A stretch of 64,000 nucleotides of DNA from Terribacillus aidingensis (GCF_040703035.1 NZ_CP159996.1:964001-1028000); one strand, 5' to 3'. Shown: positions 8,853 to 17,406, counted from the stretch's first letter. The notes: a model not told the origin generated them from the letters alone. A program made the numbers and translations.

Positions 8853-8881
8853 GCATATGTATGAGTACTATTACGTACAAA
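8853..8881 (+). promoter_or_regulatory. possible sigma-E promoter of spoVR
   Basis: GCATATG (8853-8859), a 14-bp spacer and CGTACAAA (8874-8881) partly fit the mother-cell consensus (KMATATT-N14-CATACAMT). B. subtilis spoVR is a sigma-E gene, which supports the reading; the match is imperfect. Confidence 0.35.
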
Positions 8882-8894
8882 GGGGAGAAGGCCC

Positions 8895-10304
8895 GTGCTG
8901 CAATCCGACACACACGCATTGGAAAGGGCAATCGGGGAAATAACGGAAATCGCAAAGGGCTTCGGTCTTGATTTCTACCCGATGCGCTATGAAATTTGTC
9001 CTGCTGACATCATTTATACATTCGGTGCTTATGGTATGCCGACAAGATTCACACATTGGAGCTTCGGGAAGCAATTTCATAAAATGAAGCTGCAATATGA
9101 CCTTGGTTTGAGTAAGATTTATGAACTTGTAATCAATAGCAATCCTTGTTATGCTTTTTTGTTAAATTCCAATAGTCTTGTTCAGAATAAATTGATTGTC
9201 GCCCATGTGCTTGCGCATTGTGATTTCTTTAAAAATAATGTTCGCTTCCAAAATACAAACCGTAACATGGTCGATAGTATGGCAGCTACAGCAGAACGGA
9301 TAGCTGCATATGAAAAAGAATTCGGCAAGAAGGAAGTCGAGGATTTCCTCGATGCTGTGCTGGCAATTCAGGAGCATATCGATCCATCCTTGCTGCGGCC
9401 GAAGCTCGGCTGGGATATTGATGACGATGAGACAGATGAAAGTCCAGAAAAGGCGACGGAATATGATGATCTTTGGTTTGTTGATCGCGGAAAGTCAAAA
9501 GATAAGAAAGAAAGAAAACGAAAAGCATTCCCGCCTCGTCCGGAAAAAGATATTCTTCTATTTATAGAGGAATACAGCCGGACCTTAGAAGATTGGCAGC
9601 GTGATATACTGACAATGATGCGGGAGGAAATGCTGTATTTCTGGCCGCAGCTTGAGACAAAGATCATGAATGAAGGCTGGGCTTCGTACTGGCATGCTCG
9701 CATTCTCCGAGAAATGGATTTGACAAGTGATGAAGCAATCGAGTATGCAAAGCTCAACGCTGGTGTCGTGCAGCCGTCTCCATCACAAATTAATCCCTAT
9801 TATCTTGGTATTAAGATTTTTGAAGATATCGAAGAACGGTTTGACAATCCGACCGAAGAGATGAAACGGTATGGTGTGAAGCCAGGCTCCGGAAGGGAGA
9901 AAATGTTCGAGGTCCGGGAAATAGAATCGGATATATCCTTCCTGCGAAATTACCTGACAAAAGACCTTGTGTACCGGGAAGATATGTACTTGTTCCAGAA
10001 GCAAGGAAATGAATATAAAATCACAGACAAAGACTGGGAAGCGGTCCGCGATCAGCTTATTACGATGCGGGTAAACGGAGGTTTCCCTTATTTAACCGTA
10101 ACAGACGGCGATTATATGTCTAATGGTGAGCTGTATCTGAAGCATCATTATGAAGGTGTCGAATTGGATTTGACGTATCTTGAGCGGACATTGCCTTACT
10201 TTTATCAGCTATGGGGAAGATTCGTCCATATGGAAACGTATATTGAGGGGAAACATGTGTTATTCAGCTATGAAGGGAAACGAGTTCTAAAGAAATACCT
10301 ATAA
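8895..10304 (+). CDS. spoVR: stage V sporulation protein R
   Basis: A 469-residue SpoVR-family protein. Typical stretches include [28 protein letters not shown] (residues about 25-52), [14 protein letters not shown], and [12 protein letters not shown] with the conserved His/Glu pattern. SpoVR affects spore cortex formation in B. subtilis; its biochemical role is unresolved. Starts at GTG 8895 behind AGGGGAG. A charged, Lys-rich loop (about residues 180-215) is typical of the family in Bacillus. Confidence 0.95.
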   Translation: MLQSDTHALERAIGEITEIAKGFGLDFYPMRYEICPADIIYTFGAYGMPTRFTHWSFGKQFHKMKLQYDLGLSKIYELVINSNPCYAFLLNSNSLVQNKLIVAHVLAHCDFFKNNVRFQNTNRNMVDSMAATAERIAAYEKEFGKKEVEDFLDAVLAIQEHIDPSLLRPKLGWDIDDDETDESPEKATEYDDLWFVDRGKSKDKKERKRKAFPPRPEKDILLFIEEYSRTLEDWQRDILTMMREEMLYFWPQLETKIMNEGWASYWHARILREMDLTSDEAIEYAKLNAGVVQPSPSQINPYYLGIKIFEDIEERFDNPTEEMKRYGVKPGSGREKMFEVREIESDISFLRNYLTKDLVYREDMYLFQKQGNEYKITDKDWEAVRDQLITMRVNGGFPYLTVTDGDYMSNGELYLKHHYEGVELDLTYLERTLPYFYQLWGRFVHMETYIEGKHVLFSYEGKRVLKKYL

Positions 10305-10307
10305 AAG

Positions 10308-10336
10308 AAGAAGGGGCAGCTGCCCCTTCTTTTTTA
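10308..10336. terminator. bidirectional terminator after spoVR
   Basis: Perfect palindrome AGAAGGGGCAGCTGCCCCTTCT at 10309-10330, read as two 11-bp arms, with A/T tracts on both sides; serves spoVR and the opposing DCC gene. Confidence 0.85.
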
Positions 10337-10699
10337 AATTGCTTTTAATTGTTTTGTGCCAAACCAGTCATGGCGGTTATCGGATACCCATTTATATAGG
10401 GATTCCAAATAGGGGTCAAGGAATGGAAGATGCAGGATCCATCCTAATACTGCGGTAACTGGCAGCAGTGTCAGTACCTTCCTGACAGTTTCATGTCCTT
10501 TGTAAATATCACCTTTGAAAGACATCATATGAATTCGGTCGTACACATCACCTTTGGCAAGGAAACGGAAACGCTCGTAATTCTCGATATTTTGTACCGG
10601 GATCCATTTCACGTTATCCAGCCAATCCAATTTTTGGATAACTTGCTTTGCAGTTGAACAAAGTGGGCAGCTTGCGTCAAAAAATACAATATGCTTCAT
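10334..10699 (-). CDS. DCC family thiol-disulfide oxidoreductase (DUF393)
   Basis: A 121-residue thioredoxin-like protein with the CxxC-like redox motif DASCPLC near the N-terminus, the position of the family's DxxCxxC signature, plus the DUF393 pattern ending in a Trp/Tyr-rich helix (YKWVSDNRHDWFG). A hydrophobic stretch at about residues 78-95 may be a membrane contact. I start at ATG 10699 rather than the GTG before it, from AGGAG spacing. Partner unknown. Confidence 0.8.
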   Translation of the reverse strand: MKHIVFFDASCPLCSTAKQVIQKLDWLDNVKWIPVQNIENYERFRFLAKGDVYDRIHMMSFKGDIYKGHETVRKVLTLLPVTAVLGWILHLPFLDPYLESLYKWVSDNRHDWFGTKQLKAI

Positions 10700-10803
10700 C
10701 ACACATTCTCCTCTCGTTTACTACATAGCCCGTCCAGCATGATGTTAAACAGAAGTTGACCTGCTAGACTATTTAGAACGAGTCTATCATATTTTCATGT
10801 AAA

Positions 10804-10832
10804 TTTCACAGCGACTGGAAGTTTGCTATACT
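10804..10832 (+). promoter_or_regulatory. sigma-A promoter of the alkyltransferase-like gene
   Basis: TTTCAC (10804-10809), 17-bp spacer, TATACT (10827-10832) preceded by an extended TGC; 36 bp before the ATG. Confidence 0.5.
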
Positions 10833-10868
10833 AATTGACAGATAGTTCTAAAAAAAGGAGGGTATATA

Positions 10869-11174
10869 ATGGATCCCTTCACCGAGAATGTGATTGGTAT
10901 CATCAAGTCGATACCAAAAGGAAAAGTAATGACCTACGGCCAAATCGGTGCAGCGGCAGGTAAAGCACGCGGAGCTAGGCAAGTATCACGAATATTACAT
11001 AGCATGAGCAGGAAACATGATCTTCCCTGGCATCGCGTCATCAGTGCCGATGGCAAGCTAAAGATACAGGATGAAGAGACACGAAACGAACAGCTGGAGA
11101 GATTGTATGAAGAAGGGCTGGAGATCTTGAATGGGAGTATCGATTTGAAGGTGTATCGCTATGAGCCTAAATAA
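10869..11174 (+). CDS. alkyltransferase-like protein (ATL, catalytic Cys replaced by Trp)
   Basis: A 101-residue protein of the MGMT DNA-binding domain family. It has MTYGQIG, the Arg-finger helix GARQVS (Arg37) and PWHRV at residues 53-57, where active O6-alkylguanine transferases have PCHRV. Trp54 replaces the acceptor Cys, so it cannot repair by alkyl transfer. ATL proteins bind O6-alkylguanine lesions, flip the base and hand over to nucleotide-excision repair; this role is inferred from the family. It leads a likely operon with the nucleotidyltransferase and GNAT genes (gaps of about 36 bp and an overlap). Confidence 0.92.
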   Translation: MDPFTENVIGIIKSIPKGKVMTYGQIGAAAGKARGARQVSRILHSMSRKHDLPWHRVISADGKLKIQDEETRNEQLERLYEEGLEILNGSIDLKVYRYEPK

Positions 11175-11210
11175 GATACACGCTGAGTTAACTAAGAAGG
11201 AATGCGTCTA

Positions 11211-11783
11211 ATGCTTAAAACAGAAGAAGATATACTAAAAGCAATCAAACAAGACAAATGGATGATGGAAGTGCTCAGCGCAGCAGCGATGTTACACCTC
11301 CCTGATTTCTGTATAAGCGCCGGATTTGTCAGATCAAAGGTTTGGGATGTCCAACATGGATATACCCGAAGAACTCCGCTTCCGGATGTAGATGTTGTGT
11401 ATTTTGATGCTTCCGATACAGATGAAGTGACAGAAAAGCAATATGAAAATAAGCTGCTGCAAATGTTACCAGATGTGCCGTGGTCAGTGAAAAACCAGGC
11501 CAGGATGCATGAAGTCAATAGGATGCCTGCTTTTCGAGATACGGAGCATGCTATTGCATGCTATCCGGAAACAGCTACCAGTATTGGTGTAACTTTTGAG
11601 GGAGAGAAGCTACGCTTGCTTGCGCCATATGGAGTGGATGATTTACTGGCTTGCCGTATTGCGCCGACTCCATTATACGTGAAGGCCGCAAGCTATCATC
11701 CTATCTATCTGAAAAGAGTAAAACAGAAAAACTGGCAGTGGCTGTGGCCGCATGTTCGAGTGGAGGAAATAGATGATGACTAA
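11211..11783 (+). CDS. DUF925-type nucleotidyltransferase family protein
   Basis: About 190 residues. The nucleotidyltransferase-like core is visible as FCISAGFVRSKVWD followed by LPDVDVVYFD, the DxD-like acidic pair, matching the nucleotidyltransferase family once called DUF925. Substrate unknown; the conserved LACRIAPTP segment near residue 150 is typical. I prefer ATG 11211 to 11202 because AAGAAGG would otherwise abut the start. Its last 11 bases overlap the following GNAT gene. Confidence 0.75.
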   Translation: MLKTEEDILKAIKQDKWMMEVLSAAAMLHLPDFCISAGFVRSKVWDVQHGYTRRTPLPDVDVVYFDASDTDEVTEKQYENKLLQMLPDVPWSVKNQARMHEVNRMPAFRDTEHAIACYPETATSIGVTFEGEKLRLLAPYGVDDLLACRIAPTPLYVKAASYHPIYLKRVKQKNWQWLWPHVRVEEIDDD

Positions 11784-12294
11784 TATGAAAATCAGACCGG
11801 CAAGAGAAGAAGACGGTCCGATTCTTTGGGAGTTGAAATATGGAGAAAAAGAGCCAGAGTGGAAAAAATGGGACGCACCTTATTTCCCTTTGGTTCACGT
11901 GCCAAAGGAAAAGTTTTTGGCTACCTATCGCTTTGGAGAAAAGGCCCCGGATCAATGGGTGATTGAAACAGATGGAACTATCATTGGAACAGTAAGTTAT
12001 TACTGGGAACATGAACCTTCCAGATGGCTGGAGATGGGCATTACGATCTTTGAACCTGCCTATTGGAATGGAGGTTACGGGACAGAGGCCCTCCGGCAAT
12101 GGATATCACATTTATTCAAGGCAATGCCGATTGTTAGGGTAGGTTATACAACTTGGTCAGGAAATAAACGAATGGTGCGGCTCGGAGAAAAGCTTGGTAT
12201 GACGATGGAAGCCCGTATGAGAAAATGCAGATATTATAATGGCGAATATTATGATTCCATTCGTATGGGACTGCTGCGAGAAGAGTGGGAATAA
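11773..12294 (+). CDS. GNAT family N-acetyltransferase
   Basis: A 173-residue acetyltransferase. The acetyl-CoA-binding region is seen as GITIFEPAYWNGGYGTEALRQW, with the Q/RxxGxG/A-equivalent turn, and the later GYTTWSGNKRMVRLGEKLGM; this is the RimJ/RimL-like branch. Target unknown. The ribosome site TGGAGGAAATAG lies inside the end of the previous gene, so the two are translationally coupled. Confidence 0.85.
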   Translation: MMTNMKIRPAREEDGPILWELKYGEKEPEWKKWDAPYFPLVHVPKEKFLATYRFGEKAPDQWVIETDGTIIGTVSYYWEHEPSRWLEMGITIFEPAYWNGGYGTEALRQWISHLFKAMPIVRVGYTTWSGNKRMVRLGEKLGMTMEARMRKCRYYNGEYYDSIRMGLLREEWE

Positions 12295-12388
12295 GTGAAG
12301 AAATGCACAAATTATAATAAGTATTTCTTTACAATCTTTTTTAGAAATAACCCTTTCATCCTTGTCCAAACATGTTACACTATGCATA

Positions 12389-12427
12389 GTAAATTCTTTG
12401 TAAAATAATTTACCGAAAGTATATATA
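12389..12427 (+). promoter_or_regulatory. promoter with flanking inverted repeat upstream of the methyltransferase gene
   Basis: TTGTAA (12398-12403) and TATATA (12422-12427) are 18 bp apart. The -35 box sits inside an exact inverted repeat GTAAATT (12389-12395) / AATTTAC (12407-12413), which could be a repressor site. Confidence 0.35.
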
Positions 12428-12452
12428 ACTCTATGCTGGGGGAAATGGCGCT

Positions 12453-13112
12453 ATGAGTATGATGTTACAAACATATTGGAATAGTCGTTTTGAAGCAGGG
12501 GACATTTGGGGAACGGAAGCAACACCATCAGCTGTCATGGCTTATCCATATTTTGCTGCGGATCAGGCGAAGCAGTTATTCGTACCAGGATGCGGATATG
12601 GAAGGAATAGCAACTTCTTTGGGGAATATGCATTTGAAGTGACAGCGTGTGACATATCAGAAGTGGCAATCGAGCGTGCCAGCAGCCATGCTAAGGCAGT
12701 CGGATTAGCCAATGTAAATCATTTCGTAGGAGACTATTTAAATTTGCCGTTTCCTTCGACAGAGAGATTTGACGGCATTTATCTATCGAGTATCCTTCAT
12801 ATGTACACAGAAGAAGAACGTGAACAACTGCTTGACCATTTCACATCATTGCTGCGCAAGGATGGATTATTGATTTTCTCTTGCCTGTCAGCAAGAGATG
12901 AGAAGCTATATGGTTCTGGAGTGGAAATGGAAAAGGATACATTCCTCGTGCATGACCGGATTGCGCATTTCTTCCAGGAAGAAGAATTGTATGCGCTGCT
13001 TGAGGATGACTATCAAGTTGTCGAGATGACACTTCATAAACAGCGAGTAGATTTTAAAGCAGGTGCAGAACAGGATGCCCAGCTTTGGTTCGTCGTAGCA
13101 CGGAAAAAATGA
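12453..13112 (+). CDS. class I SAM-dependent methyltransferase (TehB/TPMT-like)
   Basis: A 219-residue methyltransferase. N-terminal YWNSRFEAGDIWGTEATPS resembles the TehB/thiopurine-methyltransferase group, followed by the SAM motif LFVPGCGYGRNSNFF (about residues 42-56), acidic CDISEVAIERA and the HMYTEEER segment. Such enzymes methylate small molecules or oxyanions; the substrate here is unknown. GGGGGAAATGGCGCT precedes the ATG. Confidence 0.8.
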   Translation: MSMMLQTYWNSRFEAGDIWGTEATPSAVMAYPYFAADQAKQLFVPGCGYGRNSNFFGEYAFEVTACDISEVAIERASSHAKAVGLANVNHFVGDYLNLPFPSTERFDGIYLSSILHMYTEEEREQLLDHFTSLLRKDGLLIFSCLSARDEKLYGSGVEMEKDTFLVHDRIAHFFQEEELYALLEDDYQVVEMTLHKQRVDFKAGAEQDAQLWFVVARKK

Positions 13113-13145
13113 AAATCCAGCCTCAAGTGAGGCTGGATTTCTTAT
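13113..13145. terminator. bidirectional terminator
   Basis: 12-bp perfect stem AAATCCAGCCTC / GAGGCTGGATTT with AAGT loop, between the methyltransferase and the small minus-strand gene. Confidence 0.85.
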
Positions 13146-13276
13146 ATTTTCGTGTTCTTTTTTTTAGCGCGCTGCTCCAGCTGGCTTTTCGGTTCCTGAT
13201 TTGCTGCGTCTTCTGATAGTCCTTGTCTGTTTACACTGGTAGCTGCTTTTTCATACTGGCTTTTTTTTCTGCTCAT
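13142..13276 (-). CDS. 44-residue hydrophilic protein, unrecognised
   Basis: A short gene of 45 codons. The ATG at 13276 follows a near-perfect AGGAGGTGATT ribosome site at 8-base spacing. The product begins MSRKKSQYEKAATSVNRQ and ends RAKKKNTKI; it is basic, rich in Lys, Gln and Ser, with no membrane segment. It ends against the terminator shared with the methyltransferase gene. I do not recognise the family; small basic spore-associated proteins look similar in composition, but that is only a guess. The strong ribosome site and precise fit to the terminator make it likely to be real. Confidence 0.7.
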   Translation of the reverse strand: MSRKKSQYEKAATSVNRQGLSEDAANQEPKSQLEQRAKKKNTKI

Positions 13277-13338
13277 TTCCAATCACCTCCTGGTTAGTAT
13301 GGCATTTGTCCTTATTTTTATTAAAAGATTGATGTATA

Positions 13339-13368
13339 TTGTCATAGTAAGCTGGGCTACTTTATAAT
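13339..13368 (+). promoter_or_regulatory. sigma-A promoter of the C39 peptidase gene
   Basis: TTGTCA (13339-13344), 18-bp spacer, TATAAT (13363-13368); 43 bp before the ATG. Confidence 0.65.
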
Positions 13369-13411
13369 TAGTATCATGCCTTTCAACTAGCTATTCAACA
13401 GGAGAGAAAAA

Positions 13412-14164
13412 ATGAAAAATAAATATGTTATCATCTTAGTGAGTTTGGCAGCCCTGGCTCTTATATTTGCTATTTTGACTTACCAGAACCGTTCGGATGA
13501 AATACGGGCGGAATCAGATACTGCAACGAGGAAAACAGAGATTGCGCACAAAGAAGATGTGCCACAGTTATCAGCGGTTGAGGACGGGCCCTTGGATGTC
13601 CCGCTTCTTAACCAAATGGACGCACCACGGCTATATAATGGCTGTGAGGTAACGAGTTTAGCGATGGTCCTGCAGTATGCAGGTTATGATGTAACAAAGA
13701 ATGACTTGGCCGATCAAATTGCAAACGTACCGCTGAATTATGACAACGGTCTGCATGGCGATCCAAATGAGGGATTCGTCGGAGACATGCCGAATGGGCC
13801 AGGACTTGGTGTTTATCATGGACCAGTCATGGATGTAGCGAAACAAGTAGCAGGTGATAAGGCAGTTGACATGACTGGTAAATCAGTCGAAGAGGCTATT
13901 TATCAACCTTTGGATAATGGCAATCCGGTTTGGATCATCACAACTGCGACTCTTGCTCCGGTTAATGATATACAAACATGGGACACACCAAATGGAGCAG
14001 TTGACGTAACTTACAGTGTCCATAGCGTCGCAGTTACAGGTTATACAGAAGACACTGTGTTCATCAATAACCCATATGGCCAGAAAGACCAGCAAGTTGA
14101 TCGCGAGAATTTCGAGAAGGCTTGGGAGCAGCTTGGCAGTCAGGCGATATATATCAATAACTAA
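13412..14164 (+). CDS. C39-like secreted or membrane-anchored cysteine peptidase
   Basis: A 250-residue protein. Residues about 5-22 are one hydrophobic segment that anchors or exports it; the rest is extracellular. The papain-like C39 core shows NGCEVTSLAMVLQYAGY with catalytic Cys, and HSVAVTGY followed by FINNPYG for His and Asn/Asp. No ABC transporter or bacteriocin precursor is adjacent, so this is the stand-alone peptidase_C39_2 type, not a bacteriocin leader protease. Target unknown. It has its own promoter and terminator. Confidence 0.8.
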   Translation: MKNKYVIILVSLAALALIFAILTYQNRSDEIRAESDTATRKTEIAHKEDVPQLSAVEDGPLDVPLLNQMDAPRLYNGCEVTSLAMVLQYAGYDVTKNDLADQIANVPLNYDNGLHGDPNEGFVGDMPNGPGLGVYHGPVMDVAKQVAGDKAVDMTGKSVEEAIYQPLDNGNPVWIITTATLAPVNDIQTWDTPNGAVDVTYSVHSVAVTGYTEDTVFINNPYGQKDQQVDRENFEKAWEQLGSQAIYINN

Positions 14165-14167
14165 GGG

Positions 14168-14194
14168 AAAGCACAGTCAAACTGTGCTTTTTTT
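14168..14194 (+). terminator. intrinsic terminator
   Basis: Stem AAAGCACAGT / ACTGTGCTTT with a 3-base loop and a run of seven T. Confidence 0.85.
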
Positions 14195-14244
14195 GCGTCT
14201 TGAGGTCCCTAAAGCTACAATGGAGGAAGAGCGGAGGTGCTGAA

Positions 14245-14772
14245 ATGGAACTTGAACCAATACCGGATCACATTAAAAAAGGACTGCGGCTTTTGTTCAT
14301 CGGCTTCAATCCAAGTGTACGCTCAAGCGAAACCGGTCATCACTATGCAAATCGCAATAACCGATTCTGGAATATTTTATATCAAGCTGGCATTACAGAG
14401 AGAAAATGTGAACCCTTTGAAGATCAGGATCTGCTGGATAAGGGAATAGGTTTTACGAATATAGTAGCCAGACCAACCAAGGCTGCAGCAGATATAACCA
14501 AGGAAGAATACATAGAAGGAGCGAAGATGCTCCGGGAAAAACTAGCTTATTACCGACCGCAGGTGGCATGTTTTGTCGGCAAAGGCGTTTACCAGCAATA
14601 CAGTAAGGTAAAACAGACTGGCTGGGGTATTCAGGAAGCTTCGGTGACGCAAGATGTTATAGAATTTGTGGCTCCGTCATCGAGCGGATTGGTGCGAATG
14701 CCGATAAAAGAAATCGTCAGTATCTATGCAGAAATCCCAGCTATATTACGGGAATTGGAGGAGAAAAAATGA
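14245..14772 (+). CDS. mug: G/U mismatch-specific uracil-DNA glycosylase (Mug)
   Basis: A 175-residue member of the uracil-DNA glycosylase superfamily. The Mug active-site motif is FIGFNPSVRSSETGHHYANRNNRFW (about residues 17-41), with the glycosylase Asn in GFNPS, and the second motif is SSSGLVRMP. It removes uracil or ethenocytosine from mismatches during base-excision repair. The start at ATG 14245 follows GGAGGTGCTGAA; the upstream extension lacks a ribosome site. It overlaps the next gene by ATGA. Confidence 0.85.
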   Translation: MELEPIPDHIKKGLRLLFIGFNPSVRSSETGHHYANRNNRFWNILYQAGITERKCEPFEDQDLLDKGIGFTNIVARPTKAAADITKEEYIEGAKMLREKLAYYRPQVACFVGKGVYQQYSKVKQTGWGIQEASVTQDVIEFVAPSSSGLVRMPIKEIVSIYAEIPAILRELEEKK

Positions 14773-15524
14773 AAACAGCAGTAGTAACAGGGGCTTCCCG
14801 CGGATTGGGGGAAGCAATTGCCAAGCAACTAATGGATAAAGGCATTCAAGTAATAGGAGTTGCAAGAAAGAATAGTGATAATCTTCCTTCCTTTGAAGGA
14901 AAGGATAATGCTGGTTATACGTACTGCTATGGTGATTTACAGGATACAGCGGCGTCTGCGAACGTTTTCGAGGAATTAGCAGAAGACATTTTCACAAAAG
15001 CCGACGATACTGTTTATTTAGTCAACAATGCAGGAGTGGTCGGTCCGATTGCAACTGCTGATGCCTACAGTCTGCAGGAGTGGGAAGCGCATATGGCAAT
15101 TAATTTGACTGCACCAATGCTGGCTTGCTCGATTTTCCTCAAATATGCTAAAAAGCATAATATCCCGCTTATCATCGTGAATGTCACCTCTGGTGCAGCG
15201 GAACGTTCTGTGCATGGCTGGAGCGCCTATAGCACATCAAAAGCTGGTTTGAACCGCTACACGGAAACTGTCGCTCTTGAAGAGGCCGAAGCTGATACTG
15301 GTAATATCGCTATTGCTTACAATCCCGGTATCATGGATACGGATATGCAGGCAGATATACGTTCGAGCGAACCAGAACAATTCCAGGATGTACAGAAATT
15401 CAAAGATTATGTGACGAACAAGTCGCTTAGGGATCCAATGTTTGTTGCAGGTGTATTGGCCGAAATTCTGACCGGAAATGAAATTGAAAATGGGAAACGT
15501 TATGCAGTGAAGGATTATGTGTAA
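14769..15524 (+). CDS. short-chain dehydrogenase, YueD/benzil reductase-like
   Basis: A 251-residue SDR. It has the Rossmann TGASRGLGEAIA, LVNNAGVVGP, and the catalytic Ser...YxxxK as NVTSGAA...YSTSKAGL. It resembles the (S)-benzoin-forming benzil reductases (YueD) of Bacillus; the physiological substrate is unknown. Coupled to mug by a 4-bp overlap. Confidence 0.82.
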   Translation: MKTAVVTGASRGLGEAIAKQLMDKGIQVIGVARKNSDNLPSFEGKDNAGYTYCYGDLQDTAASANVFEELAEDIFTKADDTVYLVNNAGVVGPIATADAYSLQEWEAHMAINLTAPMLACSIFLKYAKKHNIPLIIVNVTSGAAERSVHGWSAYSTSKAGLNRYTETVALEEAEADTGNIAIAYNPGIMDTDMQADIRSSEPEQFQDVQKFKDYVTNKSLRDPMFVAGVLAEILTGNEIENGKRYAVKDYV

Positions 15525-15603
15525 GACGGAATAGGTATGCGCCCGCTCCTTTCTGGGTTCTGCACATACAATGCAGTATCCTGTAGGAAAAGGAGGAAGT
15601 AAA

Positions 15604-15726
15604 ATGTCTAAAGGTAATGAGGGAGGCTTCGGCTTCGCATTTTTGGTTGTGTTATTCATCCTTTTGATTATTGTCGGTTCATCCTATGTAGGTGGCAACG
15701 ATTACGGTTATGGCTACGGCTATTAA
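15604..15726 (+). CDS. YjcZ-family-like sporulation microprotein
   Basis: A 40-residue protein: a Gly-rich N-terminus (MSKGNEGGFGFA), one transmembrane helix (about residues 11-26, FAFLVVLFILLIIVG) and a Gly/Tyr C-terminal tail. This is the architecture of the YjcZ family of small sporulation membrane proteins. AAAGGAGGAAG precedes the ATG. CATACAAT at 15565-15572 matches the sigma-E -10 consensus, though no clear -35 is present. A strong terminator follows. Confidence 0.8.
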   Translation: MSKGNEGGFGFAFLVVLFILLIIVGSSYVGGNDYGYGYGY

Positions 15727-15735
15727 TTCATAAAT

Positions 15736-15773
15736 AAAGAAGCTTTGCACAAATTCGTGCAAAGCTTCTTTTT
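15736..15773. terminator. bidirectional terminator
   Basis: 15-bp arms AAAGAAGCTTTGCAC / GTGCAAAGCTTCTTT around AAATTC, with T-tail. It serves the YjcZ-like gene and the opposing ABC permease gene, whose stop lies at its edge. Confidence 0.9.
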
Positions 15774-17406
15774 ATCTGGAGAGGCTCGTTCGGTCGGCAG
15801 TCTTCAGCAGTCTGCTGACAATATAAAGTAGGAGAACGATAACCGCACTGATGTACAGTACTGTGACAATAAATGCAACGACCATCGACATTCTCAGGAT
15901 GAGCAGCAAAGCAAACAGGAAAACGAATGCTCCTGCTGATATTACAATGGACACTAAAGTTGCCAGCCTGTTTTGAAATAGCTCTGTCTCTTCTGTCCAC
16001 CCGAGCTTCGGATAAAGTAAATCGCTGACCATTCCGACTACTGTTACCGCTGTGTTAACAAACAATGCGATGACCACCCATATCATGGCTTCCCATAGAT
16101 TCATCTGTATCACAGGTATAGCGATTACAAATAAAACAGTAAGGGGGAGCAAATTGATCAAGAACGCGGCTTGCAGCTTGGCAAGGACGATTTGACGCAT
16201 GGTTAATGGCAGAAACAGATGCGCTTCCCAGCTTTGCCCATCTTTTGAGAAACTGACGATGCTAATCGGATTTAGTCCGACTGAAAAGACGTTCGCAAAA
16301 AGGATAACCACAAATAACATGCTGCCGCTTATTCCTTCAATCATCGTTGTAGCAGAAGCAAAATCCCCCATGAAGAAGATGACGACCAATAGTGCAGGCA
16401 TAACGAAAGCGCCAGCGACACATTGTAAGAAAAATGTCGGTGTCCGAAAGATGGTCTGTATTTCTTTGGCACGATATGCGCTGATTATCGACTTTGGTTT
16501 ACGACCTAAACCTTTGCCGCTGAATACTTTGCCTGAACCAGTATTAAGACCTAATGCGCCCTTTAGATAGAACTTCTGCGCAGCTGCAAAGAAGAGCAGC
16601 CCCGCGGCAATTGCAAGCAGTAATACGATGACAAAGTAAAGCACGCTTTGCCAGGATCCTGCAGTTGTAAGTATATGTGACATTAGCGATGCAGGCGGGT
16701 AATACAATGTTGCCAGCTGCAGCAATCCGCCTTTTTCGGCATTGTTAGCTATCACTTGTGCGATTTGCTCTGGATCCTGCTGTAAGCGTAAGGCGACATT
16801 CAGCAAGATGAGTAGAACAAATCCGATAATACCGCCGATGACCTTACTTCTATCCTTGTTCTTTCCTTTATTGACGAACTGCATGGCGAACATAACGACA
16901 GCAGCTGCTAATGCATACGGAATGGTTGGAATCAGGAAGAAAAGAAGCAGGACAAAGACATAATACATAATGCCGGCACCGCTTAATGTGCCATAGAAAA
17001 TACTAACAGGTAAATACATGGCAGCTGTAAGCAAATAGACATAAATAAGCGGATTCAGCGACTTAGCGATAAGCAGCTGATAAGAGTGGACCGGCAAATG
17101 AAGGAATGACGTAATATCCTCCGTAAAATAGAACGTATTCATGATTAACATTAATGATAAGATGAAAATGAGGAAGAAATTCATCAAGAATAAGGTACCT
17201 AAAATTGCATCGGTATTACCGGACGGTTCCAGTAAGCTATACATGACATCAATGATCTGTAACATATATCCGCCGAACATCATAGCAAGAAAAAGGAGAC
17301 CAATTATCCCGAATACCAATCCTATAATTACACTCGGTTTCTGGAATACGTTGGCATACTGCATCTTGAGCTGAATACGGATGAGGGAGCGGATCGGTTT
17401 AAACAT
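15772..17406 (-). CDS. ABC-2 type exporter permease
   Basis: A 544-residue polytopic membrane protein. Many hydrophobic segments are visible (for example about residues 28-50, 70-92, 115-150, 190-210, 335-360, 425-460, 485-530), with a large cytoplasmic loop near residues 285-320. Together with the ATPase gene upstream it forms an exporter of unknown substrate. The start overlaps the ATPase gene by 8 bases (ATGTTTAA), so the two are coupled. Confidence 0.75.
   Translation of the reverse strand: MFKPIRSLIRIQLKMQYANVFQKPSVIIGLVFGIIGLLFLAMMFGGYMLQIIDVMYSLLEPSGNTDAILGTLFLMNFFLIFILSLMLIMNTFYFTEDITSFLHLPVHSYQLLIAKSLNPLIYVYLLTAAMYLPVSIFYGTLSGAGIMYYVFVLLLFFLIPTIPYALAAAVVMFAMQFVNKGKNKDRSKVIGGIIGFVLLILLNVALRLQQDPEQIAQVIANNAEKGGLLQLATLYYPPASLMSHILTTAGSWQSVLYFVIVLLLAIAAGLLFFAAAQKFYLKGALGLNTGSGKVFSGKGLGRKPKSIISAYRAKEIQTIFRTPTFFLQCVAGAFVMPALLVVIFFMGDFASATTMIEGISGSMLFVVILFANVFSVGLNPISIVSFSKDGQSWEAHLFLPLTMRQIVLAKLQAAFLINLLPLTVLFVIAIPVIQMNLWEAMIWVVIALFVNTAVTVVGMVSDLLYPKLGWTEETELFQNRLATLVSIVISAGAFVFLFALLLILRMSMVVAFIVTVLYISAVIVLLLYIVSRLLKTADRTSLSR

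Noticed and set aside
8144..8911. 255-codon minus-strand frame across the dipeptidase gene
   Set aside because: Composition (many Cys, His, Phe) typical of an antisense shadow of coding DNA.
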